Below the pieces are notes generated by a model. That model did not search any database, was not told the origin of the DNA, and was given only the letters and a program-made list of their open reading frames with translations. Source: Planctomycetota bacterium (GTDB lineage: Bacteria; Planctomycetota; Phycisphaerae; Phycisphaerales; SM1A02). From it: DNA of 7,817 nt. Both the position numbers and the translations under genes were made by a program. How positions within the stretch are numbered: position 1 is the first letter of the stretch; the number at the start of each line of letters is the position of its first letter. Positions 1 through 6,416 of the stretch are shown here, one piece after another. Location: positions 1-7,817 of the forward strand of contig QWPU01000143.1 of NCBI GenBank assembly GCA_003671065.1, read 5' to 3'.

Positions 1-360
1 TTCTTGCTCGATCAATTCGCCACCAGTTTCGCGCAAGCTGATGAAGTGATCGTGCCGCAGATCTACTTTGTGCGCGACAGCGAAGTTGAGAAGACCCGCG
101 TTTCAGCGCAGGATCTCGTCGACAAACTCATGGAGAAGGGCACGACCGCCACGCACATTGGAAGCTTCGATGGCATCGTTGAGTATCTCGAAGCGAATTG
201 CCTCGATATGGATCTTGTTGTCACGATGGGTGCTGGACCAGTGAATCGCATCGCGAAAGATTTTCTTCGTCGCGGCGGCGCGAATTCGCGATTGACCAAG
301 GCCATGGGTGGTCAGGCCATGGGTGATCAAGCAAGTATCACCTCCGAGGCGGTGGCATGA
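1..360 (+). CDS. murC: UDP-N-acetylmuramate--L-alanine ligase, C-terminal part (5' truncated by window)
   Basis: The last 119 codons of MurC, open at the window start, so the true start lies upstream. MurC is the cytoplasmic ATP-dependent ligase that adds L-alanine to UDP-MurNAc, the first amino acid of the peptidoglycan stem. The visible part matches the C-terminal Mur ligase domain: LLDQFATSFAQADEVIVPQIY corresponds to the usual 'DF...L..AD.v.v..IY' segment, VSAQDLVDKL to the 'v....L...i' helix, and DLVVTMGAGPVNRIAKDFL to the closing 'D.vl.mGAGdi...a..l' motif. The central ATP-binding and N-terminal Rossmann domains are outside the window. After the family core there is a low-complexity tail of about 26 residues containing AMGGQAMGDQ, encoded by two near-identical 15-bp units. 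The stop overlaps the murB start as ATGA, so the two are translationally coupled. The family call is firm because murB and ddl follow. Confidence 0.93.
   Translation, partial: FLLDQFATSFAQADEVIVPQIYFVRDSEVEKTRVSAQDLVDKLMEKGTTATHIGSFDGIVEYLEANCLDMDLVVTMGAGPVNRIAKDFLRRGGANSRLTKAMGGQAMGDQASITSEAVA
301..330 (+). repeat. 15-bp direct duplication in the murC 3' end
   Basis: Two adjacent 15-bp units, gccatgggtggtcag (301-315) and gccatgggtgatcaa (316-330), are identical at 13 of 15 positions. They are in frame and encode AMGGQ and AMGDQ in the C-terminal tail of MurC, beyond the conserved domain. This looks like a small slippage duplication tolerated in a non-essential tail. Confidence 0.8.
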
Positions 361-1298
361 CCGTGAAGAGCCCGTCGAGCCTGTATTCCGATCTCGATGT
401 GCGCGTCGAACTTGATGCGCCTCTCGCGCCACTCACTTGGTTTGCGATTGGTGGACGCGCGGATGCGTTGGTGCATCCCAACACGATTGAAGCGTTGCAA
501 ACGCTTTCAAAACGCTGCCATCGCGATGGAGTGCCGCTGCGCGTGCTTGGATCGGGCGCGAATCTGCTGGTCGATGATGATGGCGTCGATGGCGTGGTCG
601 TCTTGCTTGATAGTCCAGCATTCAAAGCAGTCGAGTTCAACGCGAGCGGTCACCTTGAGCGCATGCGTGCGTGGGGCGGCGCGTCGATGGAGAAGCTCGT
701 GATGGAATGCTCGCGTCGAGGGCTCAAAGGTCTCGAGCAGATGGCGGGTATTCCTGCGTCGATCGGTGGCGCGATTCGCATGAACGCGGGCGGAAAGTTT
801 GGTGCGGTCGGTGACGCTGTGGATGCGGTCGCGCTCGTCACACCTGAAGGCGAACTCTCGATTTTCTCGCGTGAAAGCCTGCGCTTTGACTATCGACACA
901 CCAATATCCCGCGAGGCATCGTCGCGTGGACATCGTTCAAAGTCACGCCCGACGACGCCGTTGAGTGCCGTGCGCGTGTGCGTGAAATCTTCACATACAA
1001 AAAATCAACGCAGCCGCTTTCGGCGTCAAGCGCTGGATGCATGTTTCGCAATCCGACACTCGCAGATGGAACGCGTGAGAGCGCTGGTCGCCTCATTGAT
1101 CTCGCTGGCATGAAGGGCGCGCGCGTTGGCGGCGCGTTTGTAAGCACTGCGCACGGAAACTTTCTTGCCGTTGATCCTGGCGCGCGCAGCGATGATCTTC
1201 GCGCGCTCGTTGACATGGTGCGTGACGCGGTTGCCACGCGTCAAGGCGTTGAACTTGTCACCGAAGTGGTCTTCTGGCGCCGCGGCGAAGACGCGTAA
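357..1298 (+). CDS. murB: UDP-N-acetylenolpyruvoylglucosamine reductase (MurB)
   Basis: FAD- and NADPH-dependent cytoplasmic enzyme that reduces UDP-GlcNAc-enolpyruvate to UDP-MurNAc, the committed peptidoglycan precursor. At 313 residues it has normal MurB length. Motifs in order: TWFAIGGRAD (27-36) and LGSGANLLVDDDGVDGVVV (64-82) of the FAD-binding domain; GLEQMAGIPASIGGAIRMNAG (125-145), the usual flavin-binding signature with Ala instead of Gly at 'IPG'; FDYRHTNIP with Tyr179-Arg180; SAGCMFRNP (225-233); GARVGGAFVSTAHGNFLAV (254-272); and LVTEVVFW with the catalytic-position Glu303. The layout (YR followed by 'SAG.xF.NP') fits a type II MurB. At the proton-donor position of 'GSxF' it has Cys228 in place of Ser. 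The ATG start overlaps the murC stop by 4 bp, and GAGG at 346-349 is a well-spaced Shine-Dalgarno sequence. Confidence 0.96.
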   Translation: MTVKSPSSLYSDLDVRVELDAPLAPLTWFAIGGRADALVHPNTIEALQTLSKRCHRDGVPLRVLGSGANLLVDDDGVDGVVVLLDSPAFKAVEFNASGHLERMRAWGGASMEKLVMECSRRGLKGLEQMAGIPASIGGAIRMNAGGKFGAVGDAVDAVALVTPEGELSIFSRESLRFDYRHTNIPRGIVAWTSFKVTPDDAVECRARVREIFTYKKSTQPLSASSAGCMFRNPTLADGTRESAGRLIDLAGMKGARVGGAFVSTAHGNFLAVDPGARSDDLRALVDMVRDAVATRQGVELVTEVVFWRRGEDA

Positions 1299-1338
1299 AG
1301 CACGAACACACGACTCACTCCTCATTGAAGTTGTCACG

Positions 1339-2304
1339 ATGAACCTCCCTCGATCAACATCCCTCCCGCGCGTCCTCGTCCTCATGGGTGGTCCCGATGC
1401 CGAACGCGAAGTCAGCATCATGTCGGGCACTGAAGTTGCGCGCGCACTCACTGTGAGCGGCGCGTTTGAAGTGATCGCGCTCACTGTTGACAAGCCAACA
1501 GCCGCCGAACTTCTCGCGCACACGCCCGATGTGATCTATCCCGTGTTGCATGGACCGTGGGGTGAAGGCGGACCTCTCCAAGAGATTCTTGAAACGATTT
1601 CGGCGTCACGCGGCATCGGTTATGTCGGACCAAAGCCTCGCGCGGCTGCGATTGCGATGGACAAGATTGCAACGAAGGCGTTCGCGTCGCAAGTCGGTGT
1701 GCGCACGCCGCGCGCGCGACAGATCCAACGAAATGATGGAATCGATCTCGCACGCGAACTCGGCGCGCCACTTGTGCTCAAGCCTTCCAACGATGGATCA
1801 AGCGTGGACTTGCGGATTTGCCGCAGCAATGAAGAGATTGCAGAAGCACGCGCGCACCTTGAAATGAAGCGCGAGTTCCTCATGGCGGAAGAGTTCATCA
1901 AGGGTCGCGAAATGACCGTCGGCATCGTCAACGGTCAAGTGCTGCCGATTATCGAAATCATTCCTGCGGTTGAGTACTACGACTATCAAGCGAAGTATTT
2001 CCGCGACGACACACGCTATGTGCTTGACCCTGCGCTCGACGAACGCGTCGCGCATGAAATGCGCAGCGCAACGCACGCGATCTTCACGACGCTTGGGCTG
2101 CGTGATGTCGCTCGCGCGGACTTCATGGTTGATGAACGCGGCGCGTGGTTTCTTGAAATCAACACCGCGCCTGGAATGACCACACACTCACTCATCCCGA
2201 TGGCATCGCGTCATCGTGGTGTTGACATGCCGCAACTCTGCGCTGATCTCGTGCATGCCGCGCTGGCGCGCACGCGTAAGCCGATCACCGCCGCGATCTC
2301 GTAA
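1339..2304 (+). CDS. ddl: D-alanine--D-alanine ligase
   Basis: ATP-grasp ligase that joins two D-alanines to make the end of the peptidoglycan stem peptide; cytoplasmic; 321 residues, a usual Ddl length. Visible motifs: GGPDAEREVSIMSG (17-30) with substrate Glu22; HGPWGEGGPLQEILE (71-85); PLVLKPSNDGSSVDL (144-158), the nucleotide-binding loop; EEFIKGREMTVGIVNG (184-199); the omega-loop YDYQAKY (214-220) with Tyr220, which fits D-Ala-D-Ala rather than D-Ala-D-lactate activity; and RADFMVDERGAWFLEINTAPGMTTHSL (259-285) with the Mg ligands Asp261, Glu273 and Asn275. The 'GEDG' of many Ddl proteins is GEGG here. The open frame extends back to 1165 inside murB, but homology starts at Leu12-Met16 and GAAG at 1327-1330 precedes the ATG by 8 nt, so 1339 is chosen. 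It lies 40 bp after murB, probably in the same transcript. Confidence 0.96.
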   Translation: MNLPRSTSLPRVLVLMGGPDAEREVSIMSGTEVARALTVSGAFEVIALTVDKPTAAELLAHTPDVIYPVLHGPWGEGGPLQEILETISASRGIGYVGPKPRAAAIAMDKIATKAFASQVGVRTPRARQIQRNDGIDLARELGAPLVLKPSNDGSSVDLRICRSNEEIAEARAHLEMKREFLMAEEFIKGREMTVGIVNGQVLPIIEIIPAVEYYDYQAKYFRDDTRYVLDPALDERVAHEMRSATHAIFTTLGLRDVARADFMVDERGAWFLEINTAPGMTTHSLIPMASRHRGVDMPQLCADLVHAALARTRKPITAAIS

Positions 2305-2373
2305 CTCTCGCCTCGTACACCCCCGTCGCTTTCCCTCTGTCTTCGCTCGCATTGCTACTTTCTTGAGACCTCC

Positions 2374-3273
2374 ATGGCACGATCTAGCCGCAAAAAAATA
2401 TTCTCCCTCGCCGATCGCTTCGATGCGCTTCGCGCGCGACTCATGACCAGCAACGAAAAGATCTCTTCGATCATCGCTGGCATCGTCCTCGTCGCACTCA
2501 TCGGATTCGTGTGGTGGAGCGTGCCTCGGCTTCACGATCGATTGCGTGAGCAAAGCATCGCAACGATCATGCCAGGCAACGGTCGTGTGAGTTACGCGCA
2601 ATGCCCAACATGGTTTGATGAGACGCGACAAACGCAAGTGTCGACGCGCGTAGCCAACGCAGTTGGTGAACTCTCAACCATCGATCAGACGCGTCTGAGT
2701 CGTGCACGCGATGCAATGCTTTCCACTGGATGGTTCGATGAAATAACGCAGATCAGCCTTGCTGACGGCGGCGGTTTCTTGGTCGAAGCAACATTCCTTC
2801 GTCCATTTGCAATCGTGCGTCATGGTGATTTCGATTTCCTCGTCACGCCTGAAGGTCGACTCATGCCGATGGATTGGCCCGCAGGTCATCGCCCCGCGTC
2901 GCCGCATTATGTTGCGCTGCTTGGCGCAACGAACTCTGCGCCTGCTGCTACTGGCGACGCGTGGAAAGGCACCGATGTTGCCGCTGGTTTGGAACTCGCG
3001 CGCGCAATTGCGTCGCAAGAATGGTTTCCACTTGTGAGCGGTATTGAACTCTCGCGCTACCAAAGCGAGAACGCACTTGTCTTGGTGACGCGCGATGGTG
3101 GTCATGTGATTTGGGGTCGCGCTCCAGATGATCGCTCGGTTGCTGAAGTGCCGACTGAAACGAAGATCAGCACGCTTGACTATCTCTATCGCTCGACTCA
3201 ACGCATCGATAGTGGCGGCGGTCGCACGCTTGATTTGCGCGGTGATCTTGTGACCGTCCGAGCAGACAACTAA
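2374..3273 (+). CDS. ftsQ: FtsQ/DivIB-like cell division protein
   Basis: Likely divergent FtsQ, a bitopic inner-membrane protein that links divisome subcomplexes through its periplasmic domain. Seen: a basic N-terminus (MARSSRKK), one hydrophobic segment at about 30-50 ending in VWWSVPRL, then no further membrane span. Residues 73-147 have a POTRA-like pattern: TRLSRARDAMLSTGWFDEITQ, then FLVEATFLRPFAIV, like 'L...l..lpWV..v.V...P.tl.v.v.Er.P.A'. This is followed by FLVTPEGRLMP, like 'yLvD..G.vf', and YVALLGA, like 'LP.L.G'. The C-terminal part ends in KISTLDYLYRST...LDLRGDLVTVR, like the 'iDLR..d.v.vR' end of FtsQ. Length 299 is normal. Position after ddl is the classical ftsQ position and supports the call, since sequence similarity alone is weak. 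It lies 69 bp after ddl, with only GAGA at 2365-2368 as ribosome site. Met24 is an alternative start. Confidence 0.75.
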   Translation: MARSSRKKIFSLADRFDALRARLMTSNEKISSIIAGIVLVALIGFVWWSVPRLHDRLREQSIATIMPGNGRVSYAQCPTWFDETRQTQVSTRVANAVGELSTIDQTRLSRARDAMLSTGWFDEITQISLADGGGFLVEATFLRPFAIVRHGDFDFLVTPEGRLMPMDWPAGHRPASPHYVALLGATNSAPAATGDAWKGTDVAAGLELARAIASQEWFPLVSGIELSRYQSENALVLVTRDGGHVIWGRAPDDRSVAEVPTETKISTLDYLYRSTQRIDSGGGRTLDLRGDLVTVRADN

Positions 3274-3289
3274 GCGCGAACTACTCTGC

Positions 3290-4000
3290 GTGCGCGAAAG
3301 CTCTCAACGCGTGACAGAACCAACCACCACGCCCTTCTTCATTCCGCGCGGCTTGGTGATGCTCACTGCCGGATGGGTGTTTCTCTCGTGGATTTGGCTG
3401 TTTGGGCTCACACCACCTGTGCAAGCACAAGCGGCAAGCTACGCGCCTTCGATTCGCCTGCTCTTCGCAAGTATCGGTGTAGGCATCGGTGTCGCGTGGC
3501 CGCTGCTGCGTCTATCAGGACGCGCGTCGAGCGCTCCGATTGCTCAGTGCACATGTGATGCACTCGCAGTGACGGTCATCTTGCAAGTCGTCATCTGGCC
3601 ACTTCGGCTTGTGACGAATTGGACGCTCACGCGGACACTCGTGCTCGATGCCGCGATCACACTGTCGATCATCACTATCGCTTCAGTACTCTCACTCGCG
3701 CTTGCCACGCAGCGCGAACGCACGCGATCGTGGACGATGGGTGCGCTCAGTATTGCGGCGCTTGGACCGAGCCTCATCACGCTGCTCACAGGGCTCGACG
3801 CGCCTGGCGCGGCAAGTGCATTCAGTGTGCCTTCGCTGCTCGCGCTGTTGGCGGGGAGCACACCTCTTGACCCACCGAGTGCAGAGTTACTCGTCGTGAA
3901 GGTCGCGCTCGGCATCACTGTTTTTGGGCTTCTTTGCGCGGGAATTTCGCACTTTGTTCGGCAGTCGCGTCGCGCGCATCTTGTGCACTCGACTGATTGA
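3290..4000 (+). CDS. Polytopic membrane protein of unknown function, last gene of the cell-wall operon
   Basis: I do not recognise the family. The 236-residue product is strongly hydrophobic with about six membrane segments, roughly at 22-40, 55-74, 89-106, 114-138, 150-168 and 200-222, with a weaker hydrophobic stretch at 178-190. Connections are short; the most charged are QRERTRSW (141-148) and the C-terminal tail RQSRRAH (224-230). No catalytic motif, ATP-binding site or heme/metal motif is evident. Cys87 and Cys89 lie just before the third segment. It starts 16 bp after the ftsQ-like gene on the same strand and is followed by a strong terminator, so it is very likely co-transcribed with the peptidoglycan genes. 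The GTG at 3290 is not preceded by a good Shine-Dalgarno sequence; an in-frame GTG at 3311 is an equally good start. A role in the envelope or division is inference from position only. Confidence 0.8.
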   Translation: MRESSQRVTEPTTTPFFIPRGLVMLTAGWVFLSWIWLFGLTPPVQAQAASYAPSIRLLFASIGVGIGVAWPLLRLSGRASSAPIAQCTCDALAVTVILQVVIWPLRLVTNWTLTRTLVLDAAITLSIITIASVLSLALATQRERTRSWTMGALSIAALGPSLITLLTGLDAPGAASAFSVPSLLALLAGSTPLDPPSAELLVVKVALGITVFGLLCAGISHFVRQSRRAHLVHSTD

Positions 4001-4023
4001 GCCTAATCCGTTATGGTGCGCAC

Positions 4024-4059
4024 GCCGACGCGGGAGCCACCTCCCGCGTCGGCCGTTTT
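4024..4059 (+). terminator. Intrinsic terminator of the murC-ftsQ-membrane protein operon
   Basis: A perfect 13-bp stem: gccgacgcgggag (4024-4036) pairs with ctcccgcgtcggc (4041-4053) around the 4-nt loop ccac. After cg comes TTTT (4056-4059). It begins 23 nt after the stop of the membrane protein gene and lies before the greA leader. On the opposite strand the hairpin is not followed by a T-run, so it is read as a + strand terminator. The T-tract is short, but the stem is GC-rich and unbroken. Confidence 0.82.
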
Positions 4060-4145
4060 CACGGTCATCAGCGTTGCTTCACGCAGCGCGACATGCACCG
4101 CTGCCGTCATTCTTTTTATCTTGTTTTCTGTGTCTGGAAAGTGCT
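4060..4145 (+). promoter_or_regulatory. greA leader, probably containing its promoter
   Basis: These 86 bp separate the operon terminator from greA, so a greA promoter is expected here. A T-rich stretch (4111-4129) contains TATCTT at 4117-4122, a possible -10 element. I find no convincing -35 at 16-18 bp spacing, so the exact promoter is not resolved. GGAAAG at 4136-4141, 4 nt before the ATG, serves as the ribosome binding site. Confidence 0.3.
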
Positions 4146-4610
4146 ATGGACTTCATCACCGCCGACGAAAAAATCGCGCTCGCAACTCTCTTGACTGAGC
4201 TGCGCGCTGCAGACAAGGTGCTCATCCAACGCATCGCGGAAGCGCGCGCGCTCGGTGACCTTCGAGAGAACGCTGAATATCACGCGTCTCGTGAAGACAA
4301 GGCCATGAATGACGCGAAGATCAAGCAGATCGAAGGACGAATCGCCAACGCACAAGTCGCAGACTCGAGCGGACTTCCTGACGACATGGTGTTCGTCGGT
4401 GCAACGGTTCGTCTGCGCGATGAAGCACGCGGCAAGACTGATCTCTTCCGCTTGGTGGGACAAGCAACTGGCCGCCTCGACCTTGACTACATCGAGGTCA
4501 CGACCACAAGCCCGATGGGCATGTCTCTGATGAAAGCGCGTGTAGGCGAAGTCGTTCGCGTGGATCTTCCGCGCGGAGAGAAGCACTTCACCATCGTTGA
4601 GATTGTCTGA
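4146..4610 (+). CDS. greA: Transcription elongation factor GreA
   Basis: Cytoplasmic factor that inserts its coiled coil into the RNA polymerase secondary channel and stimulates cleavage of backtracked RNA. The 154-residue product has normal GreA length. N-terminal coiled coil at about 5-73 contains ARALGDLRENAEYHASRE (33-50); this is the signature 'A...GDLsENAEYh.a.e', with the acidic tip residues Asp38 and Glu41 that hold the catalytic Mg. IKQIEGRIANAQV (59-71) closes the coil. The C-terminal FKBP-like domain runs from about 80 to 154, with VFVGATVRLRD, TTSPMGMSLMKARVGEVVRVDLPRGEKHFTIVEI in the family pattern 'SP.g.aL.g..vGd.v.v..p.g...~~I..I'. The acidic tip argues for GreA or GreB rather than an anti-cleavage Gfh factor, and the GDL-ENAEYH wording favours GreA. 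An in-frame extension back to 3924 overlaps the upstream gene and terminator and is not used. Confidence 0.95.
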   Translation: MDFITADEKIALATLLTELRAADKVLIQRIAEARALGDLRENAEYHASREDKAMNDAKIKQIEGRIANAQVADSSGLPDDMVFVGATVRLRDEARGKTDLFRLVGQATGRLDLDYIEVTTTSPMGMSLMKARVGEVVRVDLPRGEKHFTIVEIV

Positions 4611-4622
4611 CGCAGTTGATCA

Positions 4623-4673
4623 GCGCGGCTTCTCGTCGCGTGGCTTCTAGTCGCGTGGCTTCTCGTCGAGTGG
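4623..4673. repeat. 15-bp tandem repeat, 3.4 copies, at the converging gene ends
   Basis: Units gcgcggcttctcgtc (4623-4637), gcgtggcttctagtc (4638-4652), gcgtggcttctcgtc (4653-4667) and a partial gagtgg (4668-4673). Units 1 and 3 differ at one base; unit 2 differs from unit 3 only by c to a at 4649. On the minus strand each unit reads as the pentapeptide D-E-K-P-R in the frame of the FG-GAP protein. The change in unit 2 turns GAG (Glu) into TAG, which is the stop codon of that gene. Past it the frame continues KPRDEKPR to a TGA at 4622-4620. Confidence 0.9.
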
Positions 4674-6416
4674 ATGATCGACAAACACCCGCTCACCGCG
4701 CACCGCCGTTCGTTCAACTACGACTCCATCAGGAAAGATCACCTTGATGGCGATCGCATCGACGCCTTGCGCAAGCCCGAAATAGGCTTCGGGCGCATTG
4801 TTCGATTGAAACGGCCCGCCACCGACCATCCACCGCCGCTGGGTGATTCGTTTGTCGCTCGCGCCTGATTGCACTTGGATTTCAGCACCAATGGCGTGAC
4901 GATTCCCAATACCAGCACGCGTATCTCGCGGCACAACCACGAGCCAGTCTTTCTCGGTGGCATCGTGATCATTGCGGATGACCCGCAACGGTTCGTTGAG
5001 TCCAGCAATAACGAAGTCAACATCACCGTCATGATCGAAGTCCGCAAAGACCGCGCTGCGATCAACATGCGGCTCCATCATCCACGCGCCCGCGCTGGTT
5101 ACTGGTTCAAAGCGTCCACCAACGCGCTCCATGAGAAGTGGACGCTGCGGATACTCCGAATCCATCTGCAATTTTGTCGCTTGCGGATAGACATGACCAT
5201 TCACAACAAGCAGATCTTCATCGGCGTCGTGATCGAAGTCGAAGAAGCCAGCGCCCCAACCGCAGAGTGGACGACTGATCGCACCGAGACCAAACTGATT
5301 GGTGCGATCGTCAAAACTTCGGCCGTCAAGATTGAGATGCAGCGTGTTGGTATCGCTGGAGAAATTCGTCGTGAAGACATCAGGTCGACCGTTGCCATCG
5401 ACATCACTGATCGCAATGCCCATCGTCGCTTGTTCGCTACCCGAGCCGTTGACGGCGATGCCGCTGCGCAGACCGTTGTCGATGTAGGACCACGATTTCA
5501 GAGGTGAATCACGATCAATCTTCGCGGTGAATAGATTGTTCGCTTGCGAATCATTGCCAACGAAGATGTCCGTACGACCGTCACCTGTGAAATCTAGAAT
5601 CGCAAGGTTGAGTCCATATCGATTCGGCACAACGACTTCCTCACCAAGCGCATTGCGCGAGGTCACGATGCCGCAGTCATCACTGCGATCAACGAAAGTT
5701 CCAGCGCCCACGGCTTCATACACCGTGTCACGAGCCCCGCCGTAGCCGAACGGTCCCGCCAGCACTGGTTGACCTTTGAAGAGCGTCGGCGGCAGCGGAG
5801 CAGCTGGGTCGAAGTCAACATAATTGCACACGTACAAATCAAGATCGCCATCCCCATCGAGATCCGCAAACGCTGCACTCGTCGACCAGCGGTCATCGTG
5901 AATACCCGAGCGTTGCGTGATGTCCTCGAACGCGCCGTCGCCGTTGTTGCGCAACAACACATCCGCGCCGTAGCACGCGATGAAGATGTCGTCGAAGCCA
6001 TCCGCGTCAACATCACCAACCGTCGCACCGAAACTCCAACCGCGATGCGTGATGCCGCTGAGCGCAGTGACATCGGTGAATGTCATCGCGCCATCATTGC
6101 GAAAGAGTCGCGCGCCTGGACCCTGGGTTGGATCGGCAAGCGTCGCGCCGTTTGGAACGAAGATATCGAGGTCATCATCGTTGTCGTAGTCAATGAGCGC
6201 CAGACCGCCGCCTTTGACTTCGAGAATTTGCGTTGAAGGCGTACCACCACTCGTCGGCGTGAAGTGCACGCCCGAAGTCGCAGTGACATCGCTGAAGCGG
6301 AGATTGCTCGAGGGGCGTGACGCGGGCTGCGGAGTTTGCGCCATGCTTAATGCGCACAGACAGCCGAGCGTGAGCGAACCAACAACATGACGCGACAACG
6401 AATTCATCGCGCGCAT
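4647..6416 (-). CDS. Exported FG-GAP/VCBS repeat protein with ASPIC/UnbV domain (CRTAC1-like)
   Basis: 589-residue exported protein. Residues 1-26 form a signal peptide (basic start, hydrophobic VVGSLTLGCLCALSMA, likely cleavage before Gln27). Seven FG-GAP/VCBS calcium-type loops (DxDxDGxxD pattern) follow: IDYDNDDDLDIFV (75-87), GDVDADGFDDIFI (134-146), ADLDGDGDLDLYV (184-196), LDFTGDGRTDIFV (274-286), SDVDGNGRPDVFT (337-349), FDFDHDADEDLLV (392-404) and ADFDHDGDVDFVI (458-470). Seven such units suggest a beta-propeller. The loop at 392-404 lacks the usual Gly. The ASPIC/UnbV domain is at about 505-567 (NRHAIGAEIQVQSG ... YFGLAQG ... FPDGVV). Role unknown; such proteins are thought to act in binding outside the cytoplasm. 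ATG 6416 overlaps the TPR stop (TGATG) and has GAAGGA at 6431-6426 with 9 nt spacing; an ATG at 6407 is also possible. The C-terminus ends inside a 15-bp repeat. Confidence 0.9.
   Translation of the reverse strand: MRAMNSLSRHVVGSLTLGCLCALSMAQTPQPASRPSSNLRFSDVTATSGVHFTPTSGGTPSTQILEVKGGGLALIDYDNDDDLDIFVPNGATLADPTQGPGARLFRNDGAMTFTDVTALSGITHRGWSFGATVGDVDADGFDDIFIACYGADVLLRNNGDGAFEDITQRSGIHDDRWSTSAAFADLDGDGDLDLYVCNYVDFDPAAPLPPTLFKGQPVLAGPFGYGGARDTVYEAVGAGTFVDRSDDCGIVTSRNALGEEVVVPNRYGLNLAILDFTGDGRTDIFVGNDSQANNLFTAKIDRDSPLKSWSYIDNGLRSGIAVNGSGSEQATMGIAISDVDGNGRPDVFTTNFSSDTNTLHLNLDGRSFDDRTNQFGLGAISRPLCGWGAGFFDFDHDADEDLLVVNGHVYPQATKLQMDSEYPQRPLLMERVGGRFEPVTSAGAWMMEPHVDRSAVFADFDHDGDVDFVIAGLNEPLRVIRNDHDATEKDWLVVVPRDTRAGIGNRHAIGAEIQVQSGASDKRITQRRWMVGGGPFQSNNAPEAYFGLAQGVDAIAIKVIFPDGVVVERTAVRGERVFVDHPLDEKPRD

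Noticed and set aside
1165..1338. In-frame 58-codon extension of ddl into murB
   Set aside because: The Ddl family begins with the 'VLMGGPDAEREVS' strand close after 1339, and the extension would overlap 134 bp of murB with unrelated sequence.
1026..1523. 165-codon open frame on the - strand
   Set aside because: It spans the end of murB and the start of ddl, both with clear family motifs on the + strand. No sensible protein features.
3924..4145. In-frame 74-codon extension of greA
   Set aside because: It overlaps the membrane protein gene and the terminator hairpin, and GreA normally begins a few residues before its coiled coil. ATG 4146 has GGAAAG in front of it.
4611..4646. Terminator between the converging greA and FG-GAP genes
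   Set aside because: I looked for a stem followed by a T-run on either strand. Only the 15-bp direct repeat units and a short tgatca palindrome are present, so no intrinsic terminator is supported.
4869..5507. 212-codon open frame on the + strand
   Set aside because: It lies antisense inside the FG-GAP/ASPIC-UnbV gene, whose calcium-loop motifs are unmistakable. The + strand product shows no domain, only the mirror of Asp-rich codons (runs of I, V, R). It is a GC-driven shadow frame.
6356..6375. Lipobox around Cys20/Cys22 in the FG-GAP protein signal peptide
   Set aside because: The context T-L-G-C and L-C lacks the Leu at -3 required by a normal lipobox, while SMA followed by Gln is a good signal peptidase I site.
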